This document shows, in pieces, positions 1 to 11,170 of a stretch of 64,000 nucleotides of DNA. Under the pieces are notes generated by a model. The model saw nothing but the letters and a program-made list of their open reading frames with translations. It did no database searches and was not told the DNA's origin. The stretch comes from Porogramme epimiltina (lineage: Eukaryota > Basidiomycota > Agaricomycetes > Polyporales > Polyporaceae), in the NCBI GenBank assembly GCA_900155495.1, contig FTLJ01000236.1, positions 1 to 64,000 on the forward strand, in the 5' to 3' direction. Position numbers and translations under genes: made by a program. Every line of letters starts with the position of its first letter. Position 1 is the stretch's first letter.

Positions 1-1270
1 AAAAAAAAAAAAAAAAGAAACTGACACAAGTGCATTGGAATTCTCAGGTTAGTATGTGGGACGCATGCTACATTGATCTTAATTCAACCTCGTGGACTGT
101 TAGGCGGTTTTATTGAAGTATGGGGAGCTCAAATCAAGGGTGGTAGGGAAGCGAGCGGAAATTCATCCTATGCTGTCGACGGATCTCAATATCCAAACAA
201 TACCAATATTCTACAGCCAGTCAGTCATGTCCTCCCAAGTATACTGTTCAGCGCTTCAGGGCTAGGGACGGAGGGCCATACGCTGATGTTCACGAATGGC
301 GGAGTGAATCTGTACATTGCGCACTTCAAAGTCCAAAACACAGAACTGGCTATCTCGACAATCACCACCGCTTCTGGCGGGCAGTCTCGGAGTGGACCGA
401 GTACACCCGGGGTTACTCATACAGCAATGACTCAATCTGAGTTGACAGGTGGCCACTATTATCTTTGAAACAGGCGATTGTAAATACTCACCGTCACTCA
501 GTGAATACACAACAAGATACCGGTGCACGTGGCTTCTCTACTATTGCCGCAAGTACCTCCGTACCTCCTCCCAGTACAACCACTAGTTCGACAATGCGTA
601 CCAATACGAAGAATATTCCAGACTCTTCGCGCAAAAGCTATCGTCTCTCATCAGGTGTTCTGGCAGCGTGCATAATTTGCCCCTGCATCATTATTGCAGC
701 TATATGTTGGATGTATAGGAAGACGATACAAAGGACCCTTAGAAGAGCCTCGCCTAGGTCTGGTGAGGAAACCTTTTATCCGCGCTTTGAGTTTACTTAT
801 ATAATAACCCTTTGATCACTCGTGTAGGGACACCGCATGCATATCTATCCCGAGATATTGATGTGTTGCAATGGTCAACCATAGTACCGCACGCCAATCA
901 TGACCCGCCCTCCAAACTATTCAATCCACAAGCTGAAGGAAATTTGCACTTGCTTACCGCAGCAAGATATAACGGTGCAACGGAAACATCAATGGGGAGT
1001 CAGAGCAATGTCGCACAGTGTGGGAGCCAAGCCTTTACCTCAGGTGAACGCGCAGAACACAGTACCCGGACACGCAGCCCAGAAAGCCGCAAAGGACCTG
1101 AGCCACTCTTGGCTCCGATGCCAAGAGAGTTCCGGTATGCTACAGATGGAGGTGTGAGACTAGGTGGAGGTAGAATGGGAGAGGAGAGAGATGCAGAGGT
1201 CCCTGAGAATCTTTCCGAGGGATCCACTTATACCATGCCTCCGCCGTACCCGTCAATTTCCTTTCTGTAG
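1..1270 (+). CDS. single-pass membrane protein with extracellular beta-rich domain, 5' partial
   Basis: I see a protein with an N-terminal extracellular region rich in G, S and T, one transmembrane helix (LAACIICPCIIIAAICW) followed by basic residues, and a cytoplasmic tail ending in a Pro/Tyr-rich stretch (TMPPPYPS). The motifs GFIEVWG, YAVDG, LFSASGLG and HTLMFTN match the general pattern of the large basidiomycete family of single-pass proteins with a jelly-roll-like ectodomain. Three introns fit GT-AG and phase: 48-103, 449-501 (branch site CTCAC) and 763-827; all join the reading frames exactly. The stop codon is at 1268-1270. The start lies outside the window, and positions 1-16 are a pure A run, perhaps an assembly edge. 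Function is unknown; members of this type are usually called hypothetical membrane or sensor proteins. Confidence 0.6.
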
Positions 1271-1363
1271 TGGACCCGTGTTGCGGTTCTCACGTTATAT
1301 ATATACCATTGTGTGTCCATATTTACTTCTCCGCTTCGGTGTACTGTGGTGTGCAATCTATAG

Positions 1364-1567
1364 TTTCTAAATACTGGACCTATTGGATGCGCTCGACATG
1401 TTAACGTAGAAGTTCTGGCAGGGCGAGCAGCTGCGCACCAGGTGATCTTCAAGAGGACGGGTGTGTTCGGGAAGGAGCTTAAACCATGCTTGAGGCACTA
1501 CCTGCACGGCATGGAGAGGGTTGTGAACGACAGCGAGGACTACATCCGGAAGGAGACCACTCGTTAA
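1364..1567 (+). pseudogene. short coding remnant, unrecognised
   Basis: An open frame of 67 codons without ATG ends at TAA 1565-1567. It has protein-like composition (for example FKRTGVFGKELKPCLRHYLH, then ERVVNDSEDYIRKET). No partner exon was found on either side. It may be the last exon of a lost gene. I do not recognise the family. The rest of 1270-1980 holds nothing I can name. Confidence 0.2.
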
Positions 1568-1979
1568 GTGCGGATGACTTCAAACTTAATGTGCGTGGTG
1601 AGGCTTTGATGTCGGAATGAGTCGTACAACAAATTCAACCTTGCTTGCGAGTTGTCTGTCAAAGGAGTGAAGTTGGAGGCTATACACGACACAATTTAAC
1701 TCTAGATACGTTGTGGGGTCCGAGAGCCATGCACGGCAATTTCGTTATTATTCATGGTTCATGAATCCTTTATACTGGCACTTTAGATCGTCAGAGTATC
1801 ACGCCCGTACCGATACAGGAGAGCATGGTCTATTTGTGATATTCATCCTCCCTTAGTTTGTTTTCACAAAGAGAGCCTGTACGGCGTGCAGAGCATAAGG
1901 AACCGAGTGAAGAAGCCGGTGGGCCCGGGCTCTAGTGGTGACGTCAGCGGCCGGTACAGGCGCCCGAGGAATATCGGCC

Positions 1980-4220
1980 ACGTGACAACCGGCGTGGCCC
2001 GTGGGTTCTCGCCGCGCCAGATGTTGTCCCTCTCTGTTGTTGACCTCTGCACGGGTTCCGTCGGTTTCTCCTTCACTACTCTCGAGAAGAATCTGTGTCT
2101 TTCTATTATGTCAAACTTCCCTGCCTCCCGCGCCCCCGCAGCGCCCAGGACCGCCACACCCTCTTTCAAGGAAATGTCCACGTCTGCAGCCCATTCGTCT
2201 CGCTCGCCTCTGCGAGCGCAAGATCTTCGGCCTCCAATTTCCACACTGCTGCTCCGCTCCACACACAATTCGACATGTTCAATTTATGGCGCCTATCGTA
2301 CTCTCCTACTAAAGCGTCAATCGTACGTTAATTGCTTCCTCGTCGAATGCGTTCGAGGACTAACGCAGTGCTCCTTTTAACAGATAGCATGCCCGCCTAG
2401 GTACCCTCCACCCTCCTCTACTTGTCTATCCCTGGGAACTCAAGACTTTCCTCAACCAGATGGCTTTGCGTACTCTGAGATCATCGACTTCAATATCGCG
2501 ACCGCGCCCTCGGGAGACAATTCCTCGTCCGGATGAACATGAGGGACATCGCCGAAGACGTGAAGATGTTGAGTGTTCTCGACGTTGTCCGGGCCGCAAC
2601 AGTGGACAAGATTGCGTGGTGGCGACATCGTGACTCACAGCCCGCGGACGCATCCAACATCGTGGCCGCTGTCGACGAAGCTTTGGCTATATGTGAGTCT
2701 ATCAATTCTTCTCTTACTTCCTCCACCCCCCCTTCTACCTACATGGCAACTCCTATACATGTTCCCATCCACACGTAGTCCCATCGCTCATTTTCAGTGT
2801 GTGGGGGGAGGAGGGGAGCATGAGCCACGATCGCTTGGAGCGAGCGGACCACTACGGTCTGCGTCTTGCCTCGCGCGACCGCGGACTTCACTCTCTCCTA
2901 TCAATAGCGTCTCGACAATAACATTGGCGCGCTTTTCCCCCCATTTGCTTCCGTTTGTGATGTCATCCGTGAAGCTCCATCGAAACATAGTCATGACTCT
3001 GTTCGAATATCTGCGGAGATGCCCGCGTCCGCATCATCTCGTGATTCCCATAACGGTATTCGTCCTTGAGAAGGGGTGGGTGCTTTGAAACCCCAGTTTT
3101 CCTCCTCATAGGAAGAACCATCGGTAGTCGACATTCGCACCTGTTAGCTATTCCGACTTTCATATGTTGTATTTTCGAGTGCCGCTTTGCTTACTACGAT
3201 ATTCGACTCCACAGACACCGCTGGAGAAAGTGAGTGCTCCCTCACCTTCATCAACCCTTCTCCTCCCCTCCCCCCTCGGTCCTTCCAAGTGCGATGTCGT
3301 GAGCGGTGACGGTGAGATCATAGTGATTCTTCAGCTTCAGCGTTTCTAACCCTAACCCGAAGCGCAGTCATTACGACGTTCTCGTCAATGTCGTCACAGT
3401 ACAAGTTAACTGCCCTGGGTGGCCACCCCAACCTCCCCTCCCGATAGACAACCCCGAAGATGGCGATCAGCTCAGGTGAAGTGTCCAGCATCTTCGCTTC
3501 CTCACTCTCCCAACCCTCAATGTCAACCTCACACCCAAGTACGGGCCACGGCTCCTGTGCACGCAATGGATCCGAGCCCGCCCATCGCTCGTGGGTCGGA
3601 CAGGGACGCCGCGATCGTGCAGCACACGCTGGTGCACGTCAAGCGCACGTTCGAGTTGCAGCTTCTCCCCATTCAGAGTGCCAAGATCGAAGCGGCGCGC
3701 TCCGTCGCCGCTTTCTCCATCCCCGGTGCGAAGTTTGCATGCTCGGGCTGCTGCTGAGCGTTCCACCCATTTCACGGTCACCCGCGGCCGCACAGGTAAA
3801 GACTCGTGGCCCGACTCGCGCATCTATGGTACAAGACGCGAAGCACGCGACGTTCGGTGGCACTCATTTCGCGGCGAAGAGTCGCAACAGCCTTCAAGCA
3901 GCTCGATGTCAGTACTAGGGCCTAGTGCTGCGCAATGCCCGCGCGCGCGCCCGTGTCTGAACGCATCTTCGGGTCGACGTACGACCTCGAGCACGAAGAG
4001 TCGGGACAGGCTGCGTGAGCGCAGCGGGGCAACTATGTCTGCTCACGACGCAAGCGCTGCTTGGTGCGGTGGGTCCGTCTTCGCATCACACCCATGCGGT
4101 ACGCGGCTGTCTAGCTTATGTCGTAGCCCAAGTTCTATTTCACTGAACTGTTTCTACAGAGGCCGACGTGGCTGCGTAGGCAGTGGTCATGTTGGTAGCA
4201 GTACAAACGTCCTGAGTCTA
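1980..4220 (+). pseudogene. repeat A copy 1: decayed multi-exon gene of unknown family
   Basis: This segment is related to segments at 33340-34880, 40400-42350 and 54110-56170, and in part to 21510-21800 and 61870-62470. Plus-strand coding character is suggested by splice signals shared between copies: a donor TGTGAGTC near 2693 and a branch site plus acceptor (CTAACCCTAACCC...GCGCAG) near 3347-3366. Blocks that stay in frame between copies include DVKMLSVLDV (2557 on), DAAIVQHTLVHV (near 3603) and ERIFGSTYDLEHEE (near 3958). Frameshifts and stops interrupt the rest, so no continuous product can be read. Some minus-strand frames are also conserved between copies, so the coding strand is not fully certain. 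The family is not recognised. Confidence 0.4.
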
Positions 4221-4279
4221 TTGATGTGAGAGAATATTGAGACGACCTGTCCCATGATGTAGAGTACACGTTTCAAATG

Positions 4280-5680
4280 CGAATTCATTACACTATCTCG
4301 AAAACACATTCATGTCATGACCCGAGACTACATACGACCCTCTCAAACCAACTGCGTAAGACTCGTTCTCCACCCGGGACATGAACGCGGTGTTGGGGTT
4401 GAGAGGCAATCATCTCCGGGACCGACACAAGGCGAGAGATGGGGAGGGATCCGTCTGCGAAGAGAAGGCGATATGTAGCTGCGATAGCGTAGGATAAATG
4501 CGACTCGCCGTGTCGCCCAGGTTGCAAGGAAGTCGAATGTTCGCGATTTCGGGCGTGTTCTGGCCCCATGAAAGTGCTATATGCGCCATCGTCAGCTAAT
4601 GCGAACATTTGTTTGATGAGGAATCGTCACTTACGAGGCAGGGCGAACCGGTAGCGTGTCGCGCGCGAGAAGCACAGTGCATGCACACGCATACGGGCGT
4701 CGCTATAACCATGAAGGACGACACTTGTAGAACCTCCGTGTTGCTAAGCCCTGAGGGCGTCTCGAAGCTCGAATATGCGAGGTGCGATGTCTTGTTGGCC
4801 GCCTATATCGTGGAGAGGGGGGGAGACTTGACCATAATCCGGACGCCTGGATGAGACGTTGTTAGCGTCTCTGAATGAGGAATGAGACGGTAGAGGAGTG
4901 CGGAATGACTTAATAGTGGACAGACTTACCATGACCTTCTACGAGAACAAGAACTAACTGGATGAGGGTAGGGGGGGCCGTCTTGACAGAAGAAGCTATG
5001 GTCCATCCACCGCACGGCGGCCGTGGGGGCATGGGTGAGGAGATCGCTTTGGAGCACGACTTTATAAACACCGGTCAACGAGAGGATCAAACTCACACCA
5101 TGCAGAAGGGGAACCCACCGAACATCCAGCCACTCATCTCCATACACTCTTTCCTTGTCGGCCGTCGGCCCGCGCCAGTGAGGCAGCACGGCGTGCGCGA
5201 GCTCCTCAAGAGAAGAGTCGAGCAACGAGAGGTTTGAAAAGGATGTGTCAGGAGGTGTACGTGGCGCCGTCTACGCCCCCTGAGGTATGCCAGTGCAGGC
5301 GGGACGCTGCATAAGGGCGGAATATGTGCAGGCGGAGCTGCGGAGAGAAGTAAGTATAGGTACGAAGTGTGAGGCCGGCGGTTAGCATACCCGGACGGCA
5401 TGAGCTGACACTGATTACAAGTGTGCTCTAAGCTACGATGTTGGTGCCGCGTCAGGGGAGGAAGGCGTCGAAAGGGCAGCGTAGAGCAAAAAAAGCAGAC
5501 AAACGGAGAAACGGGCAGACCACTGGCAGCTCTGAGGCGCGTAGGCGGCTCGCGTGGCCTTGGGCTGTCGATAAGATAAGATAAGATAAACAATGATGAT
5601 GTAATGAGGCGAGGTCGGAAAGGGAAGGCCGTTATGATAGTACTTAGACGCCGCAGCCACCCACGCTATCATCCATGCGG
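4280..5680 (-). pseudogene. gene C: unrecognised minus-strand gene or remnant
   Basis: Several minus-strand blocks look coding: one at about 5090-5230 (LDSSLEELAHAVLPHW ... DKERVYGDEWLDVRWVP), followed by a plausible donor GTGTGAGT; one near 4750-4850 (DIGGQQDIAPRIFELRDAL); and one near 4420-4600. Related blocks occur at 8340-8600 and 43080-43870 in the same orientation. I could not build one open product, so this is either a multi-exon gene with unclear splicing or a remnant. Family unknown. A (GATAA)4 tract lies at its presumed upstream end. Confidence 0.3.
5570..5589 (+). repeat. (GATAA)4 microsatellite / GATA motif cluster
   Basis: Four perfect tandem GATAA units. Each contains a GATA core, which in fungi can bind GATA-type zinc-finger factors. 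It lies about 380 bp upstream of HET-1 and at the 5' side of the minus-strand gene C. It could be a regulatory site or a neutral microsatellite. Confidence 0.5.
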
Positions 5681-5968
5681 CTTCTCAGTCCTGCTGAGCC
5701 CAAGTAGAACTTTATCAACGCATCATCACCCACCTAACATTACTCTTTCTTCATTGAGACCTCATCCAGCCCCTCTCTGAGCGTTTAAAGCACGCTCATT
5801 GCCTGACCCGAGCCTCCAGGAGCGGTGCACGGTACCTCGAGAAGCGTGCGCATTCAGGCAACTTCTGCCGCCCCATCTCAGGCATTACCTCAAGTGTTGC
5901 TAATTGCAGATCCATTTCTGGGGCTTTATTTACCTTATTACCCATTTATCATATCATCCCCCAGCCTG

Positions 5969-8264
5969 ATGTGGCTTCTCAATACGCAAACCGCCATCCT
6001 TCGCTACTTCAATCGCCCGGAGGACGTCCCCGGGGGATATGCCATCCTTTCTCATGTCTGGGGAAAGCCCGAGAAGGAGGATACATTCCAATCAGTACAG
6101 GCCGCAGCGAGGACATGCGAAGACAACGCTGCTCGGGCTCTCACCCAGGACATATCGTCAGCTGGACCTGCGCCATTAACTGAGAGGGACCTACTAGACG
6201 TGGTGATGGAGTTGCGGGAAACGGTGCGGATGCAGGCAGAGATGCTATCCGCGCTGTCATCGAGAGTGGATCAGCTCGAGCCAGGATCGTCCCCAAGTAC
6301 ACCGGTTTCCTCAGAAGAAGACCGACTTGAGGATGCGCGTCTCATCGCAAACAAGTTCTACGCCGAGGGCACCGTGTACACAGACCCGCTCCCCACCATC
6401 CCACGCGACTCGGACCTCATCTCAGAGAAGATCTGCAACTTCCTCATCCAAGCCGCAAAAGACGGTTACGAGTGGGCGTGGGCCGACACATGCTGTATCG
6501 ACAAGACGAGCAGCACAGAGCTCACGGAAGCGATCAATTCCATGTTCCAGTACTACTCCCTCTCCGACGTCTGCTACGCCTATCTCTCCGACGTCCCCCC
6601 TGACGGCCTCACAGCTACCTTGCATAGCAGTTATCACAGTAAAGCAGTCACTCAATTCATCGCCAGCAAATGGCATAAGCGTGGATGGACGCTGCAGGAA
6701 CTCCTCGCCCCACATGACGTCGTCTTCATGTCGAACGAGTGGACTATCATGGGGAACAAGTACAATCTTGCGGAAGCCCTGCAGAAGGCGACCGAGATCC
6801 CAAATAGTGTTCTGTGCATGCAAGAGGACTTTGCGACGAAGAGTATTGCAGAACGCATGTCCTGGGCCGCGAAACGGGAGACGACGCGAGTCGAAGATGA
6901 GGCGTATTGTTTGCTCGGGATCTTCGGAGTTAATATGCCGACGATATACGGAGAGGGGCGCAACGCGTTCTACCGGCTACAAGAAGAGATGGTGAAGTCG
7001 TCCGCAGACAGCACCTTCCTCGCATGGGGACTCGGTCGTTCGACCTGGTATCCATGGCATGACTACATCACCGTGAAGGATCCAACTCTTATCCAAGTGG
7101 CAACTAAGTACACGGAGTCCACTTCTTCGAGACATGCGTTCGCGCATTCACCTAGACTATTTCAGTCGTCAGGAGATATCGTGATGGGGCATTTTATGAC
7201 GGATGGACAGGTGAGGCTATTCGTTATAAATCACTACGCCTACACGTACATCCTGGCCAACTCTGACTCCTACTTGTGTTTGGTAGAGAAAGCTGATACC
7301 TACCGGGACCACTACATTCACAGTCACTCAATTTGGCCTTCGTGCTACGCTCCCGATAATCAAGATGTCAGAATCGCGATGCATTGCGCTACTAGGCTGC
7401 TCTCACGCGAGCTTGAAGCAGTGTGTCTGCCTCGTCCTACAGGCCGACATCTCAACTATAGGGAACGAAAGAGGGTGGTTGCCTGTATACCACTGTTTGT
7501 CTTCATTTGAAGGCGACCATTGTATGCTCATCCTCCCCCATTTTGCCTGCGAGCGCAAACTCAAGTGGAAGCTGAAGGACATCCACATATCTGTGCGGCC
7601 TGCCTATCGCGAAGGGTGGGTTGTGCCTCGGATGAGGATCGCTCGACTTATGGCCAGCTCGCCCCAGCGTCCCTACCAGGTCACCCCTGCTGCGGTTGGA
7701 CGATGGGAAAGGGAGTTTAGCCGCCAGCACCGGGGGCAACAACTCGTGCTATCAGATGTACACATGCCGCCACTTCCTTGGAGCGGATCCCCCCCAGTTG
7801 TCCTACTTTTCGAGCGCCACGGCGGTCTCTTATCGCTCGAGCAGTGGGTAAAACTTACACTTGGTAAATGCCCCATCCTAGGCTCCACTCACCAACTCTC
7901 TGAAAGCGGCGGTGACGCATCCAACCCTCACACTCCACCTCCAGAATCACATCCATTCGGGAACCACTACGCAATCGTACACTACGGTCCCGAGCGAGAC
8001 TCCTTTTGGAGTCCTGCCGCGCTTTTGTGCGCATCTAGCCATTCCTGTGAACACGACCACTTAGACTTCGCACGTCACCCGAACTATCCTCATTCCCCGG
8101 TGTACACAACGGAAATAACCAACATCGGGGGGCTCATTTTTCGTCTCGAAGTTCGACAGAGCCCGTTGCATTCTACGGCACTTGCACTGGACTTTTACCC
8201 CCGGGATTTGAATGTCCAATGGTCACTATGGGATGAGTTGGACGAGGCTCCGGTCATGGAATAG
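5969..8264 (+). CDS. HET-1: HET-domain protein with internal coiled coil
   Basis: CDS join(5969..7210, 7287..8264), 739 aa; the intron is 76 nt and phase 0, placed by comparison with HET-2 and HET-6. An upstream in-frame extension to 5825 exists, but all paralogs begin at the MWLLNT start, so I use that ATG. The HET domain (heterokaryon incompatibility) shows YAILSHVWG (residues 24-32), WADTCCID (about 171-178) and RGWTLQELLAP (about 238-248), then the block MSWAAKRETTRVEDEAYCLL and GEGRNAFYRLQEE (about 328-340). Between the first two HET blocks lies a heptad-like stretch (LLDVVMELRETV...LSSRVDQLE, about 72-105) that predicts a coiled coil. The C-terminal half is a conserved family-specific domain (RLMASSPQRPYQ, PPLPW). 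HET proteins act in nonself recognition and can trigger cell death; the partner is unknown. Tandem with HET-2. Confidence 0.85.
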
Positions 8265-8991
8265 GTATTGTATGGAATAGGCAGAAATGTTCATAGCAAT
8301 ACAAACGGTGCTTGGTTTACAATGTCGCAAATTAACTGGAATACAAAGAGTTCGTTCGTGCCATACGTTTAGATCACATGTAGCCTCTGCGTACCGGGCG
8401 CGCAAGGCATAGGCTCGAGCGTTACACGTATCAGTGTATAAAAGTAGTCATTTCTGAGCTCGGCAAGGGGCAAGATATGGGGTGACGGATTCGTCTGTGA
8501 AGAGAAGGAGAGCTGTGGCTGTGATCGCGTTCCGAGGAAGCAGAGACCAATGTTCATGAGATCGGGCATGGCTTAATCCTTGCGGGGAGTGCTACAAACG
8601 TGACTGTCAGCTAATATGAGCACTAGTGTGATGAGTACGCCTAACCCATGGCCAAGTGGCCTGAGCTCCAGTCGGGTTGGAAGACATTAGCCGCAAAATC
8701 ACTGCGCGATGAATTCGTGGTGGCGCCTCTTTCTGTGATCACAGTAGCACAGCATTTTCTTCAGTCTCGTACCGCCATCAGCAGACGTTCCCTCGCCCTT
8801 TCTTAACCTTCATCCCCCGCACGAGCGGCCCCTGCTGAACTTCTGCTACATACACATACTCACCATCCTCCCAGGTACATCTCCCCGCGAACCTATCCCA
8901 TCGAGCGCTGAACACCCCTGAACTTTACACTCTACCTTCTCTGATCATCTATTCACTTCGTTCCTCATCTTACACCCCTTTCCCTAGCCAG
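8265..8991. other. intergenic between HET-1 and HET-2, with gene C fragment
   Basis: The minus strand at 8340-8600 is related to the 3' part of gene C (4280-4600) and to 43080-43280, with a block reading ITATALLLFTDESVTP. No complete gene is present. The last 200 bases are pyrimidine-rich and resemble the 5' flank of the other HET genes. Confidence 0.4.
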
Positions 8992-11170
8992 ATGTGGCTT
9001 CTCAATACAGAAACGGGTAGTCTTTGCCACTTCAACCGTCCCGAGGACGTCCCCGGAGGATACGCCATTCTGTCACACGTCTGGGGCAAGGAGGAGGACA
9101 CATTCCAACATGTGAAAGAGGCCGAAAAGATATGGAAGGAGAAAACACAAAACCAGAAGTCGATCTCGTCCACCGGAACCGGAAATATAGTTGTTATGGA
9201 TGCCTTGGCGCAGATGCAGGAAACCATACAGACACTGGAGCGTGCAGTATCTACTTTATCAGCTAGGGTGGACCAGCTTGAGTTGGCACCTCAGCTTCGT
9301 GCAGCCATCACGGAGAGTAAAGGTACTCCTCTACCTGAATCTGCCCACTCATCCTCACCTCAGGGGACGAGAGTTAGCACGCCCGCCACCTCTGCACCCA
9401 GAACACCCCGTTATCTCCTCTCCGAGAAAATTCAGAGTTTCCTCTTACGGGCAAAACAGGACGGCTACAACTGGGCGTGGGCAGACACATGCTGCATCGA
9501 CAAAACGAGCAGTACAGAGCTCACAGAGGCGATCAGTTCCATGTTTCATTACTACGCCCTCGCTGACATTTGCTACGCCTATCTCTTCGACGTTCCCAAT
9601 GACGGTGTAGGGAAAATCCCCAAATTTATGGCTAGCAAGTGGCACAGACGTGGATGGACGCTTCAGGAGCTCCTCGCGCCGTACAACGTCGTCTTCATGT
9701 CGCGCGAGTGGACTCCTATTGGAGACAAATATAACCTTGCGGAAACATTAGAGTGGGTGACCAGGATCCCACAGAGTGTTCTCCGCATGGAAGAGGACTT
9801 TACCACGAAGAATATTTCAACGCGCATGTCTTGGGCGGCAACGCGGGAGACTACCCGGGTCGAAGATGAGGCTTATTGCTTACTCGGGATATTCGGTATC
9901 AATATCCCTACCATATACGGGGAGGGACGGAATGCGTTCTACAGATTACAAGAGGAAATCTTAAAGTCGTCCATGGACATCACTTTCCTTGTGTGGGGAC
10001 TCGGTCCCTCAGACGTCATAGACCAGTACATGGAATGTAGGAACCCCGATCCCGAGCAGATCGAAACTCATTTTACGGAATGTGATGCATCCATCCATGC
10101 ACTCGCGCAATCACCCGGGCAATTTCAGTCGTCGGACGATATCGCGATAGGATACTTTCTAAGGGATAAGCAGGTGAGCATGCTCTGCAATAATCACTGT
10201 CGCGTGTGCAGCCCGGTGAAGTCTGACTCTTGTTTGCACAATATAGAAGTACTCAATACCTACTGGACCCATTGTGTTCACAATTACCAAGTTTGGCATC
10301 CGTGCTACACTCCCAGTGTTCAAGATCGCACAATCGCGATACATCGCGCTACTAGGCTGCTCTTACTCCCACTATGGGCTGGTCTGCCTCGTTCTACAGG
10401 AGGATGCTGAGGCTATGGGGAATGAGAAGGGACGGCCGCCTACATACCATTGCTTGTCTTCAGAAAAAGGCAATCATTGTATGCTGCTCTACTCGTACCT
10501 TGCCTGCAAGCTGAAGTGGGAACTCAAGGACATCCACATCCCCTTGCGACCTGTCTATCGCAAAGGATTGGCCAGCCACCGGATGAGCATCGCCCGACTC
10601 ATGGCCAGTTCACCCCAGCGTCCGTACCAGTTCACACCAGCTGCTGTCGGGAGATGGGAAAGGGCTTATGGTCTCCAAAATCCAGGGCGACGACTGGTGC
10701 TATCCGACATACGGATGCCACCTCTCCCTTGGACTGGATCCTCCCCGGTCATCCTACTCTTCGAGCACTACACTCCCATCGGCTCTTTCTGGTCAACACT
10801 CGCGCTCGGTCGCTGCACCGCCCAAGGCTCCACTATCCGGCACTCGGAGGACGGCGGTGACACATATGTCCCTCATACTTCATCTCCAGAATCCCAATCA
10901 CTCGGACAGCACTACGCAGTCCTGCGTCACAGTTATCGCTGGCGAGACACTATCTGGGGTCCCGAAGCCTCTAGTCATTGCTGTGAACGTGACCACGTGA
11001 AATTCACACGTTTTCCTCATGACGTAGAGTGGTTTGAATTCCGGTCGGACTTGGGGCTGACTATGGTATTCCAGCTCGACTTGTATGGTACAGGACTTAC
11101 GCTATCCTTTGTCACGCCAGCTCTGGGAAGTGTACAGGGTAAATTGGATGAGGTTAGGATCGCAGCATAA
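8992..11170 (+). CDS. HET-2: HET-domain protein with internal coiled coil
   Basis: CDS join(8992..10173, 10247..11170), 701 aa, intron 73 nt, phase 0, acceptor ATATAG. It has the same architecture as HET-1: YAILSHVWG (residues 24-32), a heptad stretch (ALAQMQETIQTLERAVSTL...VDQLE, about 68-98), then WADTCCID, RGWTLQELLAP, MSWAATRETTRVEDEAYCLL and GEGRNAFYRLQEE. The C-terminal domain matches HET-1 (RLMASSPQRPYQFTPAAVG, PPLPWTG). It sits 727 bp downstream of HET-1 on the same strand, which suggests tandem duplication. All HET blocks are intact. The start codon is set by paralogy. Role: inferred nonself-recognition or cell-death trigger; no evidence here for its partner. Confidence 0.85.

Noticed and set aside
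1..16. A-run at the window start as a poly(A) tail of a retrocopy
   Set aside because: The following gene has introns and reads away from the run. More likely an assembly or window edge.
5825..5968. N-terminal extension of HET-1 to an upstream in-frame ATG
   Set aside because: All paralogs start at MWLLNT or MWLLDT/MWLLHT, and the upstream codons match the non-coding flank of other HET genes.
7211..7510. Read-through of HET-1 exon 1 to a stop at 7510
   Set aside because: A phase-0 intron at 7211-7286 joins to the conserved C-terminal domain, as in HET-2 and HET-6. The read-through residues are not conserved.
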